DNA of 64,000 nt from assembly GCF_047159865.1 (NCBI RefSeq), contig NZ_AP038804.1:2108001-2172000 (forward strand). Direction: 5' to 3'. Source of the stretch: JAIOSF01 sp047159865 (GTDB taxonomy: Bacteria; Campylobacterota; Campylobacteria; Campylobacterales; Arcobacteraceae). Below, in pieces: positions 43,141 through 52,532 of the stretch. Made by a program: the position numbers and the translations under genes. The notes below the pieces were generated by a model. The model worked only from the letters and a program-made list of their open reading frames with translations. It was not told the origin of the DNA and did not search any database. How positions within the stretch are numbered: the first letter of the stretch is position 1; each line of letters starts with the position of its first letter.

Positions 43141-44103
43141 GTGGGTAAAAAATTATTGGATATTATGAAAGATAAAATTAGATTTAAACATTATAGTATA
43201 AGTACAGAAAAGACTTATATTCATTGGGCTAAGCGATATATACTTTTTCATAATAAACGACATCCAAGAGATATGGGAAAATTAGAAATAGAACAATTTC
43301 TTACCCATCTTGCAACAAAACTAAATGTAAGTCCTAGCACTCAGAATCAAGCTTTTAACGCAATATTATTTCTGTATGAACAGGTTTTAAATATATCATT
43401 AAAAAATGAGAATATACAAGCATTAAGAGCTCAAGAGAGAAAACATATCCCCGTAGTACTTACGATAGATGAAGTGAGAAACATAATAGTAAATATGAAA
43501 GGTATCTATCAACTCATAGTTAAGATTATGTATGGATGTGGCCTTAGAATGAAAGAAGTCCAAAACATAAGGATAAAAGACATCGACTTTGGATTTGATA
43601 AAATCTATATTTGGGATAGCAAATCATTAAAAGATAGAACTTTGCCACTTCCTTTGAAAATTAAAGAAGAACTTAAAATACAGGTACAAAAAGTAAAAGA
43701 GCTACATCAAAAAGATTTAAACGATGGTTTTGGAAGTGTATATACCCCTTATTCGTTAGAGCGAAAATTTCCAAAGGCTAAATATGAAACAAAGTGGCAG
43801 TATGTTTTCCCTATGGATAAAATATCAACAGACCCAAGAAGTAAAGAGCAAAGACGTCATCATATTTTAGATGTAACTTTAAGTAGAAATATAAAAAATG
43901 CTGTAACAAAATCAAACATAGATAAAAGAATTACGGCTCATATATTTAGACACTCTTATGCTACACATTTATTACAGAATGGTACAGATATAAGAAGTAT
44001 TCAAGAGCTACTGGGTCATAAATCTATTGAAACTACGATGATATATACGCACGTCGTAAAAGAACTAAATAAAGGTGATATAAAATCACCACTTGATTTT
44101 TAA
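43141..44103 (+). CDS. Integron-type tyrosine recombinase (IntI-like)
   Basis: 320 residues from a GTG with gggagg 6 bases upstream. The N-terminal SAM-like domain (LDIMKDKIRFKHYSISTEKTYIHWAKRYILFH) and the catalytic domain are colinear with class 1 IntI1 (337 residues). Catalytic residues: Arg136 (GCGLRMKEV), His267 and Arg270 (AHIFRHSYATHLL), His293 (LLGHKS), Tyr302 (TTMIYTHV). The IntI-only insert is present at about 202-243 (YSLERKFPKAKYETKW, STDPRSKEQRRHH). The end KSPLDF is also IntI-like. It would recombine attC by attI. All key residues are intact. Confidence 0.93.
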   Translation: MGKKLLDIMKDKIRFKHYSISTEKTYIHWAKRYILFHNKRHPRDMGKLEIEQFLTHLATKLNVSPSTQNQAFNAILFLYEQVLNISLKNENIQALRAQERKHIPVVLTIDEVRNIIVNMKGIYQLIVKIMYGCGLRMKEVQNIRIKDIDFGFDKIYIWDSKSLKDRTLPLPLKIKEELKIQVQKVKELHQKDLNDGFGSVYTPYSLERKFPKAKYETKWQYVFPMDKISTDPRSKEQRRHHILDVTLSRNIKNAVTKSNIDKRITAHIFRHSYATHLLQNGTDIRSIQELLGHKSIETTMIYTHVVKELNKGDIKSPLDF

Positions 44104-44110
44104 ATAATAA

Positions 44111-44139
44111 AAAAGCCCCATCAATACGATGAGGCTTTT
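44111..44139. terminator. Bidirectional terminator between intI-like gene and valS
   Basis: aaaagcc-c-catc with loop aatac and gatg-a-ggctttt: 11 pairs with one C-A mismatch, A-run and T-run on the two flanks. A good intrinsic terminator for both convergent genes. Confidence 0.8.
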
Positions 44140-44158
44140 ATGTAGAAAAGAGAATTTT

Positions 44159-46789
44159 TTAACTTAAACTTTTAAGTTCGTTTTCTACTTTTCCTAGCTT
44201 GTCTTGTGCAGCTTCTAGTCCTGCTTTGTTTTCTGCTATAACTTCAGCTGGTGCATTTGCTACGAATCTTTCGTTTGAAAGCATACCATTTAGTTTTGCT
44301 ATCTCTTTTTCTAGTTTCTCTTTTTGTTTTGAAAGTTTAGAAATAATAGGTGTCATATCGATCTCACCAGTTGGTAAATATACTTCTAGGTTGTCTGATA
44401 CATCTGTGATGCTATTTTCAACTTTTGCATCTACGAACTCTATATTTTCAACTTTTCCTAGTTTTTCGATAAATGGTTTCGCTAACTCTTTATCTATATT
44501 TTTATCTAGCTTGATGTAAGCTTTTGCTATTTTACTATTTCCCATATCAATGATAACTTTTGCTCGTCTAAGAGCTGTGATAGCTTCTTCGATGATAGTA
44601 AACATAGCTTCTACCTCTTCATCTTTTTTGATATCTTTAGGGAAGTTATTTACCATAAGTGACTCACCATCTTCAAGTGTAGTTCCACTAAGTTTATGAT
44701 ATAAGTGATCTGCAATAAATGGCATAAATGGAGAGATCATTTTCAGTGTCTCTTTAAAAATAGCACCAAGCTCTACAATAGAATCTTTTGAACCTTTTGA
44801 GTACTCAATACCCCAGTCACAAAACTCATTCCATACGAACTTGTACAGTTCAGATGCAGCTTCGTTGAATTTAAATGTTTCAAGATTTTCTCTTACACTA
44901 TCAACAGCGTGTGAAAGTCTTGATTGCATATATTTACCAAGGGCTGTTTTCACTTCTATATCTTTTAGGTCTGCAAAAGTTTCTACATTGAGTTGTAAGA
45001 AGTTTGATGCATTGTAAAGTTTATTTGTAAAGTTTCTGAACTGCTCTAAGTTTTTAGCACCTAGTTTGATATCTCTACCTTGAACTGCTAAATATGCTAA
45101 AGTAAATCTAATGATATCTGCAGAATGTTCTTCTACCATATCAAGTGGATCGATTACATTTCCTTTTGATTTTGACATCTTTGCACCAGTTTCATCTCTA
45201 ACTAAAGCGTGCATATAGATATCTTTAAATGGTAGCTCACCTTCAAAGTGATCACTCATCATCATCATTCTAGCAACCCAAAAGAACATAATATCAAAAC
45301 CAGTAATAAGCAATGAGTTAGGAAAGAAATCTTTCATATCTTGATCTTGATTATATAGTTCTTGAAGTTTACCGTTATTTCCCCATCCTAATGGTGACAT
45401 TGCCCATAGTGCAGAAGAGAACCATGTATCTAATACATCAGGGTCTTGAGTATAGTGTTTGTTTCCACATTTAGGACAAGCTTCTGGCTCATCAGCTTTA
45501 TCTGCCCATTGATGATTACAAGAATCACAAGTAAATACAGGAATTCTATGTCCCCACCATAATTGTCTTGAGATACACCAAGGTCGAAGCTCATCCATCC
45601 ATGCTGTGTATGAATTGATCCAGTGTGCAGGATGAAAGTTATTGTGTGCTTTTGTTTTCTCTATTGAGTTTTTTGCTACATCTTCACTTAAGAACCATTG
45701 TTGAGATATAAATGGTTCAACAATATTTTTACATCTATAACAGTGTCCAACTTGATGAGTGTGCTCTTCAATTTTTACAATATATCCTGCGTTTTCTAAA
45801 GCTTTTACGATAATAGGTCGAGCTTCAAGTCTTTCTAATCCTGCAAACTCTCCACAATAGTCATTTAAAATACCAGCTTCATCAAAACATTTTATGAACT
45901 CCAAATTGTGTCTTTTACCAACTTCGTAATCGTTTTGGTCATGTGCTGGAGTTACTTTAACAACACCTGTTCCAAATTCCATATCAACATGCTTATCTGT
46001 GATAACTTTGATTTTTCTATCAGTTAACGGAAGTAATACCTCTTTACCAACGATGCTAACATATCTTTCATCATCAGGGTGAACCATGATAGCTGTATCA
46101 CCAAAATATGTTTCAGGTCTAGTTGTTGCAACTTCAAGTTCACCTGAACCATCAGCAAATTTATAAACCATAGTATAAAATTTACCATTTACCTCTTCAT
46201 GTTCAACTTCGATATCTGATAATGCACCATCATGTGTACACCAGTTTACCATATAGTTGTTTTGTGTGATTTTACCTTCGTTATACAAGCTTACAAAAGC
46301 TTCTTTTACAGCTTCTTGAAGACCTTCATCCATAGTAAATCGTTCACGCTTCCAAGCTGGAGTTACACCTAGTTTTCTCATTTGGTGAACAATATTTCCA
46401 CCACTAGTCTCTTTTTGAAGCCAAGCTCTCTCTAAAAATTTTTCTCTTCCAAGTTCTTCTTTTGTTGTACCCTCAGCTAAAAGTTGTTTTTCAACAACAT
46501 TTTGTGTTGCAATACCGGCATGGTCTGTTCCAGGTTGCCACAAAGTTTTAAACCCGTCCATTCTTTTGTATCTTGTGATAATATCTTGTAAAGTAAATGT
46601 TAAAGCGTGACCAATATGTAAGCTTCCTGTTACATTTGGTGGTGGCATCATGATTGAAAAAGTTTTATCTTTTCCATTTTCATCTTTGCCTTGAATAGAT
46701 TTGTTTCCATCTATTTCAAAGTATCCTCTATCTTCACATAGTTTATAATATTTGTCTTCTACATCTTTTGGATTGTATTTATTACTCAT
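44159..46789 (-). CDS. valS: Valine-tRNA ligase
   Basis: 876 residues, the usual bacterial length. It contains the class I signatures HIGH (PPPNVTGSLHIGHAL near residue 50) and KMSKS (AKMSKSKGNVIDP near 540), the editing domain with ATTRPETYFGD, and the C-terminal coiled arm. It charges tRNA-Val. Converges with the integrase gene. The leader region (46790-46905) shows no T-box or other structure I can recognise. Confidence 0.98.
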   Translation of the reverse strand: MSNKYNPKDVEDKYYKLCEDRGYFEIDGNKSIQGKDENGKDKTFSIMMPPPNVTGSLHIGHALTFTLQDIITRYKRMDGFKTLWQPGTDHAGIATQNVVEKQLLAEGTTKEELGREKFLERAWLQKETSGGNIVHQMRKLGVTPAWKRERFTMDEGLQEAVKEAFVSLYNEGKITQNNYMVNWCTHDGALSDIEVEHEEVNGKFYTMVYKFADGSGELEVATTRPETYFGDTAIMVHPDDERYVSIVGKEVLLPLTDRKIKVITDKHVDMEFGTGVVKVTPAHDQNDYEVGKRHNLEFIKCFDEAGILNDYCGEFAGLERLEARPIIVKALENAGYIVKIEEHTHQVGHCYRCKNIVEPFISQQWFLSEDVAKNSIEKTKAHNNFHPAHWINSYTAWMDELRPWCISRQLWWGHRIPVFTCDSCNHQWADKADEPEACPKCGNKHYTQDPDVLDTWFSSALWAMSPLGWGNNGKLQELYNQDQDMKDFFPNSLLITGFDIMFFWVARMMMMSDHFEGELPFKDIYMHALVRDETGAKMSKSKGNVIDPLDMVEEHSADIIRFTLAYLAVQGRDIKLGAKNLEQFRNFTNKLYNASNFLQLNVETFADLKDIEVKTALGKYMQSRLSHAVDSVRENLETFKFNEAASELYKFVWNEFCDWGIEYSKGSKDSIVELGAIFKETLKMISPFMPFIADHLYHKLSGTTLEDGESLMVNNFPKDIKKDEEVEAMFTIIEEAITALRRAKVIIDMGNSKIAKAYIKLDKNIDKELAKPFIEKLGKVENIEFVDAKVENSITDVSDNLEVYLPTGEIDMTPIISKLSKQKEKLEKEIAKLNGMLSNERFVANAPAEVIAENKAGLEAAQDKLGKVENELKSLS

Positions 46790-46905
46790 AGTTTATTGTC
46801 CTATTTATATTTGTTCGCGATTATATCGAAATATCAATTAAATGTCGAATTTGCAATAAGACATTTTTAAGACTAAAATAGGATATAATTAAAATATACC
46901 ATAAC

Positions 46906-48027
46906 ATGGAAATAGCGATGAATAATAAAAAAACTATTTTAATAGTAGATGATAATGCGTTTAATTTGAATATTTTAATTGAGAGTTTAAGAGATTATAA
47001 TATTGTACCTGCACTCAGTGGTTTGATAGCTTTAGAAGTTTTAACACAAGAAACTATAGATTTAATACTACTTGATGTAATGATGCCAGATATGGATGGA
47101 TTTGATGTTTGTTCTCGTATTAAAAAAAACGAAAATACAAAAAATATTCCTGTTATATTTTTAACTGCAAAAAATGATATAAATGATATTAAAAAAGGTT
47201 TTGATGTTGGGGCTGTTGATTATATCGCCAAACCTTTTAGTACAATAGAATTGTTAAGTAGAGTAAATACTCAATTACAATTAAAATCATATCAAGAAAA
47301 TCTTCGTATGCAAGTAGATCAAGAGATTAAAAAAAATAAACTCCAAGAACAAATTATCTTTCAAAACTCTAAACAAGCTGAGATTGGTGAACTACTAATG
47401 CATATTGCACATCAATGGAAACAACCATTAAGTGAACTAGGAAGTGTAAATATTTTAAATACGATGTTTATATCAAACGATAAAATAGATTTAGAAAAAC
47501 TGCAAATCAATTTTACTAGAACATCCGATATATTAGAGTTTATGTCTAAAACAGTTGAAACCTTTCAAAATTTTTATAAACCAAATACAAAAAATAGTTT
47601 TTTTGATCTTATATCTACTATTAATAAAGCTATTAATATTGTAAGTGCAACATTTGATTATGAAAATATTAAGTTGAATATAAATAAAATAACCAATCCT
47701 ACTATTTATGCAAATCAAAATGAATATGCACAAGTTATACTTTCTATACTGAATAATGCAAAAGATATTTTTATAGAAAGAGGTATTAGTCAAAGAACCA
47801 TTACCATTAGTATTTTTACACAAAATAATAAATCTTTAGTAACGATTGAAGATAACGCAGGTGGGATAAGTTTAGAAAATATCAATGATGTATTCTCACC
47901 TTATGTAAGTGGAAAAGGCAACTTAGGAATTGGACTGTATTTGTCAGCAAGTATTATCAAGAAAAATAATGGTTTACTCACTGTTGAAAATACTCAAGAA
48001 GGGGCAAAGTTTACAATAACTTTGTAA
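46906..48027 (+). CDS. REC-histidine kinase protein without sensor domain (paralogue)
   Basis: 373 residues; a second in-frame ATG at 46918 (MNNKKTILIVDDN) is as likely a start, since neither has a strong ribosome site. Receiver (LILLDVMMPDMDG), short coiled linker, dimer domain with HIAHQWKQPLSELG, and an ATPase domain ending GNLGIGLYLSASII. It has the same architecture as the protein at 24841. A response regulator of the winged-helix type follows 14 bases on, so it probably phosphorylates that regulator. Confidence 0.9.
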   Translation: MEIAMNNKKTILIVDDNAFNLNILIESLRDYNIVPALSGLIALEVLTQETIDLILLDVMMPDMDGFDVCSRIKKNENTKNIPVIFLTAKNDINDIKKGFDVGAVDYIAKPFSTIELLSRVNTQLQLKSYQENLRMQVDQEIKKNKLQEQIIFQNSKQAEIGELLMHIAHQWKQPLSELGSVNILNTMFISNDKIDLEKLQINFTRTSDILEFMSKTVETFQNFYKPNTKNSFFDLISTINKAINIVSATFDYENIKLNINKITNPTIYANQNEYAQVILSILNNAKDIFIERGISQRTITISIFTQNNKSLVTIEDNAGGISLENINDVFSPYVSGKGNLGIGLYLSASIIKKNNGLLTVENTQEGAKFTITL

Positions 48028-48041
48028 AAAAAGGATAAAAT

Positions 48042-48713
48042 TTGAAAAAATTATTACAAAAAAGACTATTGTTTCTAGAAGATAATTTAACCTTTGCTAA
48101 TGATACTATACTATTTTTGAGTCATTATGTTAAAGAAGTAGTTCATGTAGTAAGTATGAAAGAAGCATTTGAGGTGATTGAGAATCAACAAATTGATATT
48201 ATTTTGAGTGATTTAAAAGTTGAAGATGGAATAGCTCTTAATTTTATAGAAAAAATTAGAAAACAAAATAGTAAAATTCCTATAGTAGTTTTAAGTGCAC
48301 ATAAAGATGAGGATTTACTGTTAAAAGCAATACCATTAGGTCTAACAGCGTATTCTATAAAACCTATTAATTTTCAAGCATTTGAAGAGTTACTAGAAAA
48401 ATGCGATGAAGCATTATCTTTAAATGATCCTGATATGATTTATATTAAAGATGATATCTTTTATGATCAAGGAAAAAAGATTCTTATTATAGATGAATCT
48501 GTAGTAGATCTAACAAAAAAAGAGACTGATTTTATTGAGTTACTTATTGCAAATAGAAAAACAATAGTAACAAAAGATATGATAAATGAAACAATATGGG
48601 AAAATGAAGTGATGAGTGAAGCAGCTTTGAAAAATTTTCTTTTAAGAATCAGAAAAAAAACATATAAAGATCTGTTTTTTACAGTCCAAGGATTAGGGTA
48701 TCGATTATTTTAA
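48042..48713 (+). CDS. OmpR/PhoB-type response regulator
   Basis: 223 residues starting at TTG (aagga lies 6-11 bases before; no ATG is suitable). Receiver domain with phospho-Asp in IILSDLKVEDG and Lys in YSIKPINFQ, then a winged-helix DNA-binding domain (LTKKETDFIELLIANRKTIV, LRIRKKTYKDLFFTVQGLGYRLF). It is probably the output of the kinase directly upstream. It ends inside the convergent L,D-transpeptidase gene (4-base overlap). Confidence 0.9.
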   Translation: MKKLLQKRLLFLEDNLTFANDTILFLSHYVKEVVHVVSMKEAFEVIENQQIDIILSDLKVEDGIALNFIEKIRKQNSKIPIVVLSAHKDEDLLLKAIPLGLTAYSIKPINFQAFEELLEKCDEALSLNDPDMIYIKDDIFYDQGKKILIIDESVVDLTKKETDFIELLIANRKTIVTKDMINETIWENEVMSEAALKNFLLRIRKKTYKDLFFTVQGLGYRLF

Positions 48714-49645
48714 ATTTTATCAAACACAATCAAGTATTCACCTGCTAGGTGATAATACTTAAGATTGTTTGGTTCTTTTGCATATTTATGAAGCCATCTA
48801 TTTCCATCGAGTATATTCTTATGTAAAATCGCGTTATTATCTAGAAATCTATTCAATTCATCTGTCATACGGATACATCCATGTGAATTTGGTTGTCCCA
48901 TTGGTCTGCTAGATTTATGAGAATGTACAGCAAAATTTAGTTGATCTGTTATGAGTTGCCATTTCTCTTTATCATAAATTTTGTTTTTATTTTTATCAAA
49001 TGTGTTATATCGAATAGTATCTTGTTTACCAAAATAAAACACAAATCTATCTTTATATCCATAACCTAAAGTGATATTATCATCACTTTTTCTTCCATCT
49101 GAGCGCCAACCTTGTTTACTTCGAAATACTCCAGCAGGAGTTTTTAAGTAGTGATCTTCTCCAAATCTTACCTCTTTTTCTCTATAAATATTACCACTAG
49201 AAATCAAATCATTTCCTATATATTGAAATTGCTGTGTTTGTTCATCCCAAAGAGTTACTATGTAGAGTTGTTTTTCTAAGTCTATAATACTCACAAACTG
49301 TGTATTGTTGAGTTGTATTTTTTTAGTTTTGAGTTTATTTACAATACTATTCCAATATTCATTATCTGGCTTTAAAAGTGTATTTTTTTTGTGTAAAATT
49401 GAATTGAGTTTTATATCATTTTGAACTGTTTCCCATGATTTAAGTGTGTTAATAGTTTTTTTATAACAAGATAAATTATCATTACAGTTTTTTCTTAGAT
49501 ATGAACCATACCTTTTAGTAAATGCATTGAGTTCAATCACTTCTTGATTAAATTTTGCTTGAAGTTGTTCAATATTTACGGTATTTGCAATCCCCATTTT
49601 ATATAAAAAAAGTATTAATATTAAGCTCTTAATCATAAGTAACAT
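48710..49645 (-). CDS. L,D-transpeptidase (YkuD domain)
   Basis: 311 residues with a signal peptide (about 1-20). The C-terminal YkuD catalytic domain contains FAVHSHKSSRP and SHGCIRMTDELNRF with the catalytic Cys and His (about residue 255-262). Such enzymes cross-link peptidoglycan or attach proteins to it. In Campylobacter related enzymes (Pgp/Csd) shape the cell, but this protein lacks the features to assign one. Convergent with the response regulator. Confidence 0.88.
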   Translation of the reverse strand: MLLMIKSLILILFLYKMGIANTVNIEQLQAKFNQEVIELNAFTKRYGSYLRKNCNDNLSCYKKTINTLKSWETVQNDIKLNSILHKKNTLLKPDNEYWNSIVNKLKTKKIQLNNTQFVSIIDLEKQLYIVTLWDEQTQQFQYIGNDLISSGNIYREKEVRFGEDHYLKTPAGVFRSKQGWRSDGRKSDDNITLGYGYKDRFVFYFGKQDTIRYNTFDKNKNKIYDKEKWQLITDQLNFAVHSHKSSRPMGQPNSHGCIRMTDELNRFLDNNAILHKNILDGNRWLHKYAKEPNNLKYYHLAGEYLIVFDKI

Positions 49646-49719
49646 TTTATACTATTTAAACTAAATTTGTGATATTATCAATTTTTTAAAATAAGAATTA
49701 CAAAACTGTAGGAGAATAG

Positions 49720-50553
49720 ATGAATAAATATAGGTTACTAATAGAAACCAATGATACAAAAGGGTTAGTATATAATATATCTAAAATACTTTTTGAACAT
49801 AACTTAAATATTGATTCCAACTCAGAATATGTAGATGATGAAACAAACCAGTTTTTTATGAGATCAGTGATATCAGGCGAATTTAATGAAACAATATTAT
49901 TACGAGAACTAAAAGAGATTTTACCTGATAATGCTAGTATTAAATTAACAAATAAAGTTAAAAAAGATATTGTTATTTTAGCAACAAAAGAGATGCATTG
50001 TTTAGGTGACCTACTTATTAAACATGAAGCTGGTGAGTTAGATGCAAATATTACAGCTGTTGTGTCAAATAGAGAAAGTTTAAGGAATTTGGTTGAAAAA
50101 TTTAATATACCTTTTGAGTTTATCTCTCATGAAAATTTATCAAGAGAAGAACATGAAGTATTTATTATTGATGCAATCAAAAAATATAATTATGAGTTAA
50201 TAGTATTAGCAAAATATATGCGAATACTTACACCAAATTTTGTGCAAACTTTTCCTGGACAAGTTTTAAATATACATCACTCATTTTTGCCTGCATTTAT
50301 TGGAGCAAATCCTTATAAACAAGCACACTCAAGAGGTGTTAAAATTATTGGTGCTACATCGCATTGGGTTACGGATGATTTAGATGAAGGTCCAATTATT
50401 GCACAAGATATTACACGAGTTGATCACAGCTATTCTTGGGAAGATATGAGAGATGCCGGAAGAAATGTTGAAAAAGTAGTTTTATCTAAAGCATTGGATT
50501 TAGTACTAAAAGATAAAGTTTTCATTTATGGAAATAAAACGGTAATTTTATAA
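49720..50553 (+). CDS. purU: Formyltetrahydrofolate deformylase
   Basis: 277 residues: an N-terminal ACT domain (to about 85) and a formyltransferase-like hydrolase domain. Key blocks are AKYMRILTPNFV, NIHHSFLPAFIGANPY and IGATSHWVTDDLDEGPII. It releases formate from 10-formyltetrahydrofolate; the formate could be used by the FdhABC enzyme at 3697. aggag precedes the ATG. It overlaps trmL by one base (TAATG). Confidence 0.95.
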   Translation: MNKYRLLIETNDTKGLVYNISKILFEHNLNIDSNSEYVDDETNQFFMRSVISGEFNETILLRELKEILPDNASIKLTNKVKKDIVILATKEMHCLGDLLIKHEAGELDANITAVVSNRESLRNLVEKFNIPFEFISHENLSREEHEVFIIDAIKKYNYELIVLAKYMRILTPNFVQTFPGQVLNIHHSFLPAFIGANPYKQAHSRGVKIIGATSHWVTDDLDEGPIIAQDITRVDHSYSWEDMRDAGRNVEKVVLSKALDLVLKDKVFIYGNKTVIL

Positions 50554-51023
50554 TGTTTAATATAGTTTTATTAGAACCAAGAATGCCTGGAAATGTTGGA
50601 ACTATAGGACGACTTGCCTATGCAACAGGTTCAGTTTTGCATCTTATCAAACCTTATGGTTTTGGTGAGATAAATGAAAAACAAGTAAGAAGAGCAGGGC
50701 TTGATTATTGGGAATTTTTAGATGTACGAGAGTATGAAAATATAGAAGATTTTAAAGAAAAAAATCCTGAGAATATTAGATGCTTTTATGCTACAACAAA
50801 AACAACAAAACCATACTTTGATGCTATTTATAATGCAAATGACTATTTTTTCTTTGGTCGAGAAGATGCAGGACTTCCTGAAGAACTACTTGAGAATAAT
50901 AAAGAATTTTGTGTAAATATACCTATGACAAATGATGCACGAAGTTTAAATATTGCCAATAGTGTATCGGTAGTAGTTTATGATGCTATAAGACAAAATA
51001 TTGAAGAGTTTAAAAAACTTTAA
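50553..51023 (+). CDS. trmL: tRNA (cytidine(34)-2'-O)-methyltransferase
   Basis: 156 residues of the SPOUT fold. LLEPRMPGNVGTIGRLAYATG near residue 6, FGREDAGLPEELLEN (SAM loop) and IPMTNDARSLNIANSVSVV (knot) are all present. It methylates the 2'-OH of the wobble base in tRNA-Leu isoacceptors. Matches the normal length of E. coli TrmL. It overlaps purU and the following regulator gene by one base each. Confidence 0.93.
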   Translation: MFNIVLLEPRMPGNVGTIGRLAYATGSVLHLIKPYGFGEINEKQVRRAGLDYWEFLDVREYENIEDFKEKNPENIRCFYATTKTTKPYFDAIYNANDYFFFGREDAGLPEELLENNKEFCVNIPMTNDARSLNIANSVSVVVYDAIRQNIEEFKKL

Positions 51024-51688
51024 TGACAAAAGTACTTTTACTTGAAGATGATGAACTTTTTAGTCTAAGTCTGATAGATTATTTAGAAGAGTTTGCCAAT
51101 GTAAATATTACCCATGTAAATACTTCAACAAAGATGTTAGAGATGATTTATGAGAATAGATTTGATTTGTATCTTTTAGATATCAATCTTCCTGATATTA
51201 ATGGTATTGATCTTTTGAGGGAGATTCGCCAAGCTACAGATGAAACTCCAGTAATATTTCTAACATCATATAAAGACAAAGAAACACTTACTCAAGGTTT
51301 CTCAACAGGTGCTGATGATTTTTTGACCAAACCCTTTGATATGGATGAGTTGATTTTGAGAATAAACTCTTTGATGAAGAGAGTTAAAAAGCAAAATCTT
51401 ATTGTGTTAGGAAATGTAGAATTTAACTTTGATACAAAAGAGGTAAAAAAAGATGGAGAACTTGTAAAGTTTAGTTTAAAAGCTCTAGAGTTATTTGAAC
51501 TTTTTTATCAAAATAATCACTCTATAGTTACAAAAGATATGATTATCAATAGACTATGGAATGCAAGTGAAACATATAGTGATGGTTCTATTCGAGTATA
51601 TGTCAATAGTATCAAAAAACTTTTTTCAGATAGTGAACTTTTTCATATCTCAAATATCAAAAATATCGGTTATAAGATTGAATATTAA
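51023..51688 (+). CDS. OmpR-type response regulator
   Basis: 221 residues. Receiver domain with LYLLDINLPDINGIDLL (phospho-Asp near 52) and LTKPFD, then a winged-helix domain (VKFSLKALELFELFYQNNHSIVT, GSIRVYVNSIKKLF). It is encoded one base after trmL and overlaps the kinase gene that follows, so the two form a two-component pair riding on the purU-trmL transcript. The signal is unknown. Confidence 0.92.
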   Translation: MTKVLLLEDDELFSLSLIDYLEEFANVNITHVNTSTKMLEMIYENRFDLYLLDINLPDINGIDLLREIRQATDETPVIFLTSYKDKETLTQGFSTGADDFLTKPFDMDELILRINSLMKRVKKQNLIVLGNVEFNFDTKEVKKDGELVKFSLKALELFELFYQNNHSIVTKDMIINRLWNASETYSDGSIRVYVNSIKKLFSDSELFHISNIKNIGYKIEY

Positions 51689-52532
51689 ACAAAAAGATTT
51701 TATGATCTCTAATATGATTGTAGTTATATTCACTATTTTAATAGTGCTTATTTTTTACAATTTTATTACAGCTGAATTTGGATTTGATCAAAATAATTTT
51801 TTGCCAGTTACTCTTTTTTTACTTTTACTTGGTGGAGTATTGTATTATTTTTTAAGTGCTCAGCTTTTTGAACCTTTATTTAAAAGTGAAGAGAATATAG
51901 AAAATCATATAAAAGAGACTCTACATGAGCTTAATACTCCTGTTGCAACTATACAGATAAATAGTAAAATCTTACAAAAAAAAGAGAAAGATGAAAAAAA
52001 TCTTTCAAGACTTAACCGTATAGATGAATCGTGTGATAGTCTCTTAAACCTTTACAATCAAATGGAATATAGTATTAAAGAACAAATTGATAGTATCAGT
52101 ACTGAAGCATTTGATATATCTGAAATTATAGAAAAAAGTCTTTTGAAACATCATGATTTAAAAGCAGATATATCTATTTTTTACGAAAAAAAATCTTATA
52201 TTATCAAGGCTGATAAAAATGGTTTTGAAAGAGTATTTGATAATCTTCTCATAAATGCAATTAAATATAATAAAAAAAATGGAACTATAACTATACAGAT
52301 AAAAGATGATATTTTAAGTATAAAAGACACGGGAATAGGTATAGATACTAAAAATCTTTTCCAAATTTTTGATAAATATTATCAAGAAAATAATCATAGC
52401 AGTGGAGTAGGCTTAGGATTGAATATAATAAAAGCGTATTGTGATAGATATAAAATTGATATTAAGATCGATTCTTTAAAAGATGAATGGAGTCTTTTTT
52501 CTTTAAATTTAAAGGGTGTAAAATGGCAATAA
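51678..52532 (+). CDS. Two-membrane-segment sensor histidine kinase
   Basis: About 284 residues from the TTG at 51678 (an ATG at 51702 is the alternative; the ATG at 51561 lies deep inside the regulator gene and is unlikely). Two membrane segments (about 9-34 and 45-62) with almost no periplasmic loop, then a dimer domain (KETLHELNTPVATIQIN, His in the second residue group) and an ATPase domain (SVKDTGIGIDT, GVGLGLNIIK). The small sensor suggests detection within the membrane. It overlaps the regulator by 11 bases and the hydrolase by 10. Confidence 0.85.
   Translation: MNIKQKDFMISNMIVVIFTILIVLIFYNFITAEFGFDQNNFLPVTLFLLLLGGVLYYFLSAQLFEPLFKSEENIENHIKETLHELNTPVATIQINSKILQKKEKDEKNLSRLNRIDESCDSLLNLYNQMEYSIKEQIDSISTEAFDISEIIEKSLLKHHDLKADISIFYEKKSYIIKADKNGFERVFDNLLINAIKYNKKNGTITIQIKDDILSIKDTGIGIDTKNLFQIFDKYYQENNHSSGVGLGLNIIKAYCDRYKIDIKIDSLKDEWSLFSLNLKGVKWQ

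Noticed and set aside
51561..51677. Upstream ATG start of the sensor kinase at 51561
   Set aside because: It would overlap the response regulator by 128 bases and adds residues with no family support; the starts at 51678 or 51702 fit the first membrane segment.
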